DNA from: Schwartzia sp. (in: firmicutes)
GTDB taxonomy: Bacteria; Bacillota; Negativicutes; Selenomonadales; Selenomonadaceae
Direction of reading: 5' to 3'
Assembly: GCA_024691625.1 (NCBI GenBank)
Contig: JAILNL010000136.1
Span: 1 to 10,163, forward strand
Length of the DNA: 10,163 nt
Positions 5,433 to 10,163 of this stretch are shown here, piece by piece. The notes below the pieces were generated by a model that saw only the letters and a list, made by a program, of their open reading frames with translations, was not told where the DNA came from and did no database searches. Both the position numbers and the translations under genes were made by a program. The first letter of the stretch is position 1; each line of letters opens with the position of its first letter.

Positions 5433-7352
5433 TCAGGCGTCGACATGCATGCCGCCGTACGGATCGGTCGTAACAACATTAATCTTTTCGCCCTTCTCAT
5501 TGAAAAGATGCGTTGCGCATGCCATGCACGGATCGAAGGAGCGGATGACCTTGACGATTTCAAGCGGCTTGTCGGCAACCTTGACCTTCGTATCCATCAT
5601 AGCCAGCTCGTACGCGCCATGGCCTGCCTTGTTGTCTCTCGGGCACGCGTTCCATGTCGTCGGCACAATGCACTGATAGTTCGAAATCTTTCCGTTCTCG
5701 ATAGTTACCCAGTGGCTCAGGCCGCCGCGCGGTGCTTCGTAAAGACCGACACCGAAAGCCTTCTTCGACCATGTGGACGGATCCCATTTATCCATGGAAG
5801 CCACCTGAGTATCACCGCTCTTGATGTTCTCAATGAGCTTGTCGAAGAAGAACTTCTCGACCTCTGCATTGAGCTGGCAGTCAAGAGCACGTGCAGCAGT
5901 GCGGCCGACCATAGTCGGGAGCCATACCTCAGGAGCAAGACCGAGAACCTTGGAAACAGCTTCAATCTGGTCTATCATCATCTTCTCTGCCCATGTCATA
6001 TCCGGCAGGAGACCCTGTTTTGCTTTCGTGTAGATAACGATGTAGTGAGCCAGCGGACCGACCTCGCACATTTTATTGCGCCACAGCGGAGTCTTGAGCC
6101 AGGAATATTTGCCCTGCTCATTGAGCTCTTTCCAATCCGTCGGAGTACCGACCTTCGGGCCTGTATATTTCGGGCTCGTCTGGCCTTCCCACGGATGAAG
6201 CGGTGCAGCGTCGCCGCCTTTGCTATTATATTCATACCATGCGTGCTGAACAGCCTCACCGAATACTTCCGGATTCTTGAGGTCGTCGCCCGTGATTTCC
6301 GTAAACTTAGCCTTGGCAGCACCCTGAGCGAAGTTCTCAACAACACCGTTGCTGCGAATGAGCAGATTCTTGAAGAATGCTCCGTCCTGCGTTGTGGAAG
6401 TCGTCTCGAGCGGGAACTGACCGAACGCCATAACGCGCTCTTTTGCAAGACCGCCGCCGTCTACCATGCCCTTCTGAACATAGATATGGCCTATAGCCAA
6501 AAGATCAGGCAGATAGTACTCATTAACGAGAGCACGCGCAAGGTTGACAGCACGGTCAACAATGTCAAGACGTGCCGTATTGACCGGAGAGTTGCCGTCG
6601 TCCAGCGAGATGGAGCACGGCATACCGCCGATAACGTAATGCGGATGCGGGTTCTTTCCGCCGAATACAACATGCGGAGTAACGAGATCGCGCTGTTTAT
6701 CAAGCATCTCAACATAATGAGCAACTGCCATCAGATGAACTTCCGGCGGAAGCAGATTATAGTCCGGATGATCCCACCACTGAGCGGAGAAAATACCGAG
6801 CTGGCCGCTCTCAACGATGGATTTAACTTTATCCTGAATGCCTTTGAAATAAGCCGGCGTAGCACGCGGAACTTCCTTGCGGAATGCCTCCGTTGCAATG
6901 CCTGCAGGGCCGCTGAGCGGAAGCTTGTAGTTCTTCAGAACAGCATTCTGCAGATTAGCCGTAGCCTCCGGATTTGCCGAAAGCGCTGCAACCGGGCTGA
7001 CCCAGTCGAGGGCATGCAGATGATAGAAATGAACGATATGATCCTGCACCGTAAGAGATGCAGCCATAATGTTACGGATATAGTTTCCGTTTTTCGGAAT
7101 CTTGATGCCGAGAGCATCCTCTACCGCACGGACGGAAGCCAGTGCGTGTGCAGTCGTGCAGACGCCGCAGATACGCTGGATATAAGCCCATGCGTCGCGC
7201 GGGTCACGGTCGTGTAAAATAAGCTCCAGACCGCGCCAAGCCGTACCGCTGGAAATCGAGTCCTTTACCTTGCCCGATCCTTCGTCCACCTGTACCTCTA
7301 CGCGCAGATGGCCTTCAATTCTCGTTACCGGATCAACTACTACATGTTTCAT
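5433..7352 (-). CDS. hyaB: [NiFe]-hydrogenase large (catalytic) subunit
   Basis: Large subunit of a group 1 membrane-bound uptake hydrogenase, 639 residues, somewhat longer than E. coli HyaB. It carries the NiFe(CN)2CO active site that splits H2. The N-terminal signature includes RIEGH (11-15) and RICGVCTTAH with nickel ligands C62 and C65. The C-terminal signature DPCMACATH supplies C609 and C612, the last two nickel ligands. H615 marks the expected cleavage site, after which 24 residues would be removed by HyaD. The residue after the cleavage site is Leu. HPWEGQTSPKYTG-like text in the middle is typical of the group. The ATG at 7352 overlaps the hyaA stop as ATGA, so the subunits are translationally coupled; an AGGTGGG site precedes it. 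It has no signal peptide and should be exported together with HyaA. Confidence 0.98.
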   Translation of the reverse strand: MKHVVVDPVTRIEGHLRVEVQVDEGSGKVKDSISSGTAWRGLELILHDRDPRDAWAYIQRICGVCTTAHALASVRAVEDALGIKIPKNGNYIRNIMAASLTVQDHIVHFYHLHALDWVSPVAALSANPEATANLQNAVLKNYKLPLSGPAGIATEAFRKEVPRATPAYFKGIQDKVKSIVESGQLGIFSAQWWDHPDYNLLPPEVHLMAVAHYVEMLDKQRDLVTPHVVFGGKNPHPHYVIGGMPCSISLDDGNSPVNTARLDIVDRAVNLARALVNEYYLPDLLAIGHIYVQKGMVDGGGLAKERVMAFGQFPLETTSTTQDGAFFKNLLIRSNGVVENFAQGAAKAKFTEITGDDLKNPEVFGEAVQHAWYEYNSKGGDAAPLHPWEGQTSPKYTGPKVGTPTDWKELNEQGKYSWLKTPLWRNKMCEVGPLAHYIVIYTKAKQGLLPDMTWAEKMMIDQIEAVSKVLGLAPEVWLPTMVGRTAARALDCQLNAEVEKFFFDKLIENIKSGDTQVASMDKWDPSTWSKKAFGVGLYEAPRGGLSHWVTIENGKISNYQCIVPTTWNACPRDNKAGHGAYELAMMDTKVKVADKPLEIVKVIRSFDPCMACATHLFNEKGEKINVVTTDPYGGMHVDA

Positions 7353-8443
7353 TTATTGCCCACCTGCTCTTTCCCATCTTCTTTGTCTTTATCACGCTGC
7401 TGTTTCTGAACAGCACTTGCTGCTGCATGGACCGCAACACCGGCTGCCGTCGCAACTGCGAGGCCTGCGCCGATCTTGTCGATATCACCCAGCGGACCGT
7501 ATTTCGGCAGACGCTCCGACATCGGTCCCTCATCCCAGAAATTAGCATTCGAGCAGCCGATGCAGGCAGCACCGGACTGAATCGGGTAAGACATACCCTG
7601 GTACCAACGCAGGTTGCCGCATGAATTGTATGTTTCCGGTCCGCGGCATCCGAGCTTGTACAGGCACCAGCCTTTTTTAGCGCCTTCATCATCATAGCTC
7701 TCTGCAAACATACCCGCATCAAAGAACGGACGGCGATAGCATGTATCATGGATACGATTGCCATAGAACTGTTTCGGACGGCCCTCGGAATCGAGTGGCG
7801 GAATCTTTCCGAACAGAGCAACATGCATGACAACGCCTGTCATTACCTCAGGAATAGGTGGGCAGCCCGGTACATTGATAACCGGTTTGGTTCCCGTATA
7901 ATGTCCGATACCCGCAGAGCCTGTCGGGTTCGGATTAGCACCCTGGATACCTCCGGACGTTGCACATGTACCATACGCAATGATAGCGGCTGCCCCCTTA
8001 GCAACACGCTGCAGCGTATCAACGAACGGTTTACCGCCGGACATACAGTACGTACCGTTATCCGTCGTGGATACGGCACCTTCAACAGCCAGTATATACT
8101 GACCCCAGTACTTCTTGACAGTTTCCTCAAGATGATGCTCGAACGGCTCACCTGCGCCTGCACTCAGAAGATGGTCATACTCAAGCGCAATGTTCGTCAG
8201 CACCAGATCAGATGCCAACGGCGCACCGGAGCGGATGAAGGACTCATCGCAACCTGTGCACTCATGACCGTGCAGCCAGATAACAACCGGCAGCGGTTTC
8301 TTCTCCGCCGCCTCTACAACCTTTGACACCATGTCGGTGCTCAATCCCATCATAGTCGTCAGCGCAACGCACCCTTTAATGAATGTACGGCGGCTGAGAC
8401 CTCTGCGCAGATAGGACTCCAACATTGTTTCCCGCTTTTCCAC
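7349..8443 (-). CDS. hyaA: [NiFe]-hydrogenase small subunit, Tat-exported, with C-terminal anchor
   Basis: Electron-transfer subunit, 364 residues. The N-terminus has a twin-arginine signal, SRRTFIK (17-23), then a hydrophobic stretch and probable cleavage near A45-A46. Proximal [4Fe-4S] ligands are C62 and C65 (HECTGC), C160 (GTCATSGG) and C194 (PGCPP). Distal cluster ligands are H232, C235, C260 and C266. The medial [3Fe-4S] cluster uses C275, C294 and C297, with P287 in the position of the missing ligand. Residues 64 and 165 are Gly, where O2-tolerant enzymes have the extra cysteines of the 4Fe-3S cluster, so this should be an O2-sensitive type. A membrane anchor lies at about 324-345, followed by a highly charged tail. 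The start is a GTG with an ideal AAGGAGGT site 8 bases upstream. This is the first gene of the operon. Confidence 0.97.
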   Translation of the reverse strand: MEKRETMLESYLRRGLSRRTFIKGCVALTTMMGLSTDMVSKVVEAAEKKPLPVVIWLHGHECTGCDESFIRSGAPLASDLVLTNIALEYDHLLSAGAGEPFEHHLEETVKKYWGQYILAVEGAVSTTDNGTYCMSGGKPFVDTLQRVAKGAAAIIAYGTCATSGGIQGANPNPTGSAGIGHYTGTKPVINVPGCPPIPEVMTGVVMHVALFGKIPPLDSEGRPKQFYGNRIHDTCYRRPFFDAGMFAESYDDEGAKKGWCLYKLGCRGPETYNSCGNLRWYQGMSYPIQSGAACIGCSNANFWDEGPMSERLPKYGPLGDIDKIGAGLAVATAAGVAVHAAASAVQKQQRDKDKEDGKEQVGNK

Positions 8444-8451
8444 GCTCTCTT

Positions 8452-8459
8452 ACCTCCTT
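8452..8459 (-). promoter_or_regulatory. Ribosome binding site fixing the hyaA GTG start
   Basis: AAGGAGGT on the minus strand, a full match to the anti-Shine-Dalgarno core, with an 8-base spacer to GTG 8443. The ATG at codon 7 has no such site, so the GTG start is preferred. Confidence 0.85.
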
Positions 8460-8482
8460 AATACTCGTCACTTGTCTGGCGA

Positions 8483-8511
8483 ATTATTTTTTATTGTTAA
8501 CCGCAAGACAA
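8483..8511 (-). promoter_or_regulatory. Candidate promoter P2 for the hydrogenase operon
   Basis: Minus strand: TTGTCT (8506-8511), a 17-base spacer, AATAAT (8483-8488). Transcription would start near 8476, giving a leader of about 33 bases before hyaA. The -35 box and spacer lie inside the Rex-like dyad at 8494-8511, a layout typical of repression by blocking RNA polymerase. The match to consensus is moderate (4/6 and 5/6). Confidence 0.4.
8494..8511. promoter_or_regulatory. Candidate Rex-type (NADH-responsive) operator
   Basis: The 18-base sequence TTGTTAACCGCAAGACAA matches the clostridial Rex consensus TTGTTAA-N4-TTAACAA at 11 of 14 defined positions: the left arm is perfect, the right arm keeps ACAA. 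It also sits within a wider dyad, TTATTGT-N10-ACAATAA (8491-8514). Rex represses fermentative and hydrogen-metabolism genes when NADH is low. The imperfect right arm keeps this tentative. Confidence 0.4.
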
Positions 8512-8529
8512 TAATTGACCTTTATATAT

Positions 8530-8558
8530 ATACTACCCTAATAATTTGACATTGTCAG
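8530..8558 (-). promoter_or_regulatory. Candidate promoter P1 for the hydrogenase operon
   Basis: Minus strand: CTGACA (8553-8558), a 17-base spacer, TAGTAT (8530-8535), followed by a very AT-rich run TATATATAAA. The expected start near 8523 leaves a leader of about 80 bases. The -35 box has 5/6 matches and overlaps the perfect palindrome at 8547-8557. The Rex-like dyad would lie at about +12 to +30 of this transcript. Confidence 0.5.
8547..8557. repeat. Short perfect palindrome over the P1 -35 box
   Basis: TGACATTGTCA: 5-base arms around one central base, overlapping the -35 element of candidate promoter P1. It could be an operator half of an unidentified regulator, but 11 bases can arise by chance. 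The rest of the intergenic region (8560-8688) is AT-rich and I see nothing else definable in it. Confidence 0.3.
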
Positions 8559-8688
8559 CTGAAAATCCTCTTTTTTTCGCAATTTTTTCGATTTAGAAAA
8601 GATTTTAGAAACATACAAGGCTTTGTCTCATAATTCAATTTTCATAAATATTTCTTAATATTCGCACTTCTTTGTTCAAGTGTAATTG

Positions 8689-8717
8689 TTGCATTTTTCA
8701 AAAAACCGCGCTATACT
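8689..8717 (+). promoter_or_regulatory. Promoter of the tRNA-Ala gene
   Basis: TTGCAT (8689-8694), an exact 17-base spacer, TATACT (8712-8717). The start would be near 8724, about a dozen bases before the mature tRNA 5' end at 8737, a normal short leader for RNase P processing. Confidence 0.7.
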
Positions 8718-8736
8718 TTACCTTGTTCACACAAGT

Positions 8737-8812
8737 GGGGACGTAGCTCAGCTGGGAGAGCGTTCGGTTCGCATCCGAGAGGTCGAGAGTTCAATCCTCT
8801 TCGTCTCCACCA
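8737..8812 (+). tRNA. tRNA-Ala (anticodon CGC)
   Basis: A complete 76-base cloverleaf. The acceptor stem GGGGACG/CGTCTCC contains the G3:U70 wobble pair (8739 with 8806), the alanine identity element. The D stem is GCTC/GAGC. The anticodon stem TTCGG/CCGAG has loop TTCGCAT, with anticodon CGC at 8770-8772, which reads GCG codons. The T arm is GAGAG-TTCAATC-CTCTT. A73 and the CCA end (8810-8812) are encoded. It is a single tRNA gene with its own promoter and terminator. Confidence 0.97.
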
Positions 8813-8823
8813 TGGAAATAATT

Positions 8824-8846
8824 ATTCATACGACTGGCGTATGAAT
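8824..8846 (+). other. Hairpin between tRNA-Ala and its terminator
   Basis: A perfect 9-base stem, ATTCATACG (8824-8832) with CGTATGAAT (8838-8846), loop ACTGG. It lies 11 bases after the CCA end and has no T-run of its own. It may protect or guide 3' processing of the tRNA precursor, or help termination; this is inference. Confidence 0.55.
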
Positions 8847-8848
8847 TT

Positions 8849-8896
8849 AACAGGGCTGAGGTAAATGATTTCTCATTTTCCTCAGCCCTGTTTTTT
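8849..8896 (+). terminator. Strong rho-independent terminator after tRNA-Ala
   Basis: AACAGGGCTGAGG pairs with CCTCAGCCCTGTT. After one T-T mismatch the stem continues with AAATGA/TCATTT to a 4-base TTTC loop, making about 19 base pairs. Six T residues follow (8891-8896). It terminates the tRNA transcript. It could also serve the convergent esterase ORF, but the minus-strand side has only a weak T-tract (TTAAATT). Confidence 0.9.
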
Positions 8897-8938
8897 GTCT
8901 TCTCATGAAATTTTGCTGCATAAAATCCAAAAGTGAAA

Positions 8939-9658
8939 TTACGGCTCAGGCAGCATCGGATCGGGCGGATTGCCGTAACGTGCATCCCACTCACGGCTGA
9001 AAATACGATGGTTAAAAACATGGGCAGCTATGAAAGCCTTGCTTTCCTCCGATACCGACGTATCAGCGTCAAACTGTGAAGCCACGTCCTCGAAACTGAA
9101 TTCATTCACGCCGGCCTTCACATAACCGCGTTTCCTGTCGCCATCGAAAAACATCTCAAACTGCAGCTCCGGAGTCCATGCCTTCCATGGTGTTTCCTTT
9201 TCGTCGAAGTTTGGATTTCCTGTCGCCATGAATTGTCCTATATAGCTGAAAAACTGTGAACCCAGATACTCGGCGCCCGTATGCTCAAAGAAATCGTTGC
9301 CCCGCTTCCACGGGCTCTTATACTGATCGGTCGGGAATGGCAGATATACACCGTGCAGAGCGCCGTACCGCCGAGTAAATTCCTCGCCGAAATTCTTAAC
9401 CTCATGACCGTAATGAAACTTTCCTATATAAATCGGTGCGTCCAGATGAGGATACAAACGCTCCGCCAACTGATGGGAATTGAAATCTCCCCAGATAAGG
9501 CTGCCGTATTTTACACAGAATGCCTTGTCCTGTTCCAATGCTGCATCCGGTTTTTCCGGTGTCTGTGCTTTCCTCCGCTGTTGGAACCATGCATCAGCAT
9601 CTGCCAGAATGCTGAACTCGTCCGAGCTGTAGAAGATGAGCACAGGAACATGTTTCAT
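8939..9658 (-). CDS. Truncated type-B carboxylesterase, C-terminal half only
   Basis: A 239-residue ORF resembling only the second half of para-nitrobenzyl-esterase-type carboxylesterases, which are usually about 480-550 residues. It opens with HVPVLIFYSSDEF, matching the VPxLIGTxxDEG motif that carries the catalytic Glu (here E14). It continues with a YIGKFHYG strand, GALHGVYLPF with the catalytic His (H102), and FMATGNPN plus W-x-AWTPE near the C-terminus. The N-terminal half, including the oxyanion hole and the GESAG nucleophile elbow, is missing, so hydrolase activity is not expected. ATG 9658 is chosen. A GTG at 9685 is also in frame, but neither has a convincing ribosome binding site, and a TGA lies just upstream in frame. 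It is divergent from the LysR-type gene. Probably a 5'-deleted remnant, although the remaining frame has no stops or frameshifts. Confidence 0.65.
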   Translation of the reverse strand: MKHVPVLIFYSSDEFSILADADAWFQQRRKAQTPEKPDAALEQDKAFCVKYGSLIWGDFNSHQLAERLYPHLDAPIYIGKFHYGHEVKNFGEEFTRRYGALHGVYLPFPTDQYKSPWKRGNDFFEHTGAEYLGSQFFSYIGQFMATGNPNFDEKETPWKAWTPELQFEMFFDGDRKRGYVKAGVNEFSFEDVASQFDADTSVSEESKAFIAAHVFNHRIFSREWDARYGNPPDPMLPEP

Positions 9659-9823
9659 AGTGTTTTCGCCATTAGAGAAAAGCACGAATTTTCAACTTTA
9701 CACTATAACTTCATGGATTCTATTGTACCTCATGTATTTAAATTTTATCTTAGACTGACTTCTCCAATTTACGGCACAGTGTGGTAATATTGTGTTACAG
9801 AAAATTTTTACTTTGTACTTATC

Positions 9824-9829
9824 AGGAGG
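9824..9829 (+). promoter_or_regulatory. Ribosome binding site of the LysR-family gene
   Basis: A perfect AGGAGG 4 bases before ATG 9834, which fixes the start. The 9659-9833 stretch between the divergent genes is AT-rich. A TAATAT (9785-9790) is a possible -10 box for the regulator, but I find no good -35 partner. Confidence 0.75.
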
Positions 9830-9833
9830 CCTT

Positions 9834-10163
9834 ATGGAACTTCGTCAGCTTCAGTATTTTCTCTCCTGCGCCCGCTGCGGTTCTTTGACCACGGCAGCAG
9901 AGGAGCTTTTTACCACACAGCCCCACGTCAGCATGGTCATCCGCGAGCTTGAGCATGAAATCGGCACGCGCCTTTTTATCCGCCGTTCCACGGGCGTAGA
10001 GCTTACAGAAGCAGGTGAGCGTGTCTACGGCTATGCTCTCCGGGCTCTGAGAAACGCCGAGCTTTTTGCTTCAATAGGAATGGAGCAGCGCGAGCATACT
10101 CTGCGCGTCGCTACGAACAACAGCAGCAACATGGCGGTTATGCTCACTGCCTTTTACAATGAA
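9834..10163 (+). CDS. LysR-family transcriptional regulator, 5' part only
   Basis: The first 110 codons of a gene that runs off the right edge. The N-terminal MELRQLQYFLSCARCGSLT, the AAEELFTTQPHVSMVIRELE helix-turn-helix (about 21-41), and GTRLFIRRSTGVELTEAG (44-61) make up the standard LysR winged-helix DNA-binding domain. A linker helix (about 63-85) follows, then the first strand of the effector domain (TLRVATNN). LysR regulators commonly control a divergently transcribed neighbour, here the esterase fragment, but the effector and targets cannot be read from this part. Confidence 0.93.
   Translation, partial: MELRQLQYFLSCARCGSLTTAAEELFTTQPHVSMVIRELEHEIGTRLFIRRSTGVELTEAGERVYGYALRALRNAELFASIGMEQREHTLRVATNNSSNMAVMLTAFYNE

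Noticed and set aside
5445..7217. Very long plus-strand open frame (590 codons) antisense to hyaB
   Set aside because: It lies entirely opposite a well-defined hyaB, its translation has no recognisable domain and is unusually rich in Arg, Cys and His, and I saw no ribosome binding site that argues for it. It is explained by the codon usage of hyaB.
7748..8326. Plus-strand open frame of 192 codons antisense to hyaA
   Set aside because: Shadow of hyaA codon bias; Arg/Cys-rich translation with no family resemblance.
8722..8735. Small inverted repeat CTTGT-TCAC-ACAAG just before the tRNA
   Set aside because: Only 5-base arms in the short tRNA leader; likely chance.
8737..8812. tRNA-Ala 3' end as a mobile-element attachment site
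   Set aside because: I found no second copy of the tRNA 3' end in the window and no integrase or phage gene nearby.
9281..9787. Plus-strand open frame of 168 codons opposite the esterase fragment
   Set aside because: The minus-strand frame shows clear carboxylesterase motifs; this frame shows none.

Overview
The window is dominated by one long minus-strand locus for a membrane-bound, Tat-exported [NiFe] uptake hydrogenase and its maturation machinery. In transcription order, from about 8443 down to 465, it runs: hyaA (small subunit), hyaB (large subunit), hyaC (cytochrome b), a small metal-binding-like protein of 80 residues, hypA, hypB, hyaD (maturation protease), hypC, hypD and hypE. A rho-independent terminator after the small gene splits the locus into a structural block and a maturation block. 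A second terminator closes it after hypE. hypF, which supplies HypE with its carbamoyl group, is not in the window.

Flanking genes: at the left edge (1-288, minus) is the 5' part of an OPT-family transporter, with a promoter that abuts the hypE terminator. To the right of hyaA is an AT-rich control region (8444-8736) with candidate promoters in both directions and a Rex-like dyad. It is followed by a plus-strand tRNA-Ala(CGC) with encoded CCA and a strong terminator. Next comes a minus-strand ORF (8939-9658) matching only the C-terminal half of a type-B carboxylesterase. Divergent from it is the 5' part of a LysR-family regulator gene (9834 to the right edge, plus).

Organism (inference): strong AGGAGG-type ribosome binding sites, sigma-A-like promoters and T-tract terminators look like Firmicutes. 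A Tat-exported hydrogenase anchored by a cytochrome b fits a respiring anaerobe that uses H2 through menaquinone. Together these suggest a diderm Firmicute of the Negativicutes (Selenomonas or Mitsuokella type), though nothing here proves it. The small subunit has glycine at both positions that carry the extra cysteines in O2-tolerant enzymes, so a standard, O2-sensitive enzyme is expected.

How the parts work together: HyaAB is assembled in the cytoplasm. HypC, HypD and HypE (with HypF from elsewhere) build the Fe(CN)2CO group. HypA and HypB insert nickel, and HyaD then trims the HyaB C-terminus. The complex is exported by the twin-arginine signal of HyaA, and electrons pass through three Fe-S clusters to the haems of HyaC. 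The most interesting element is the 80-residue protein. It begins with the CxxCGC motif known as the high-affinity nickel site at the N-terminus of E. coli HypB, followed by a ferredoxin-like (HMA-type) domain that has lost its usual cysteines. The HypB encoded here lacks that motif. The nickel-binding leader may therefore have been split off as a separate chaperone.
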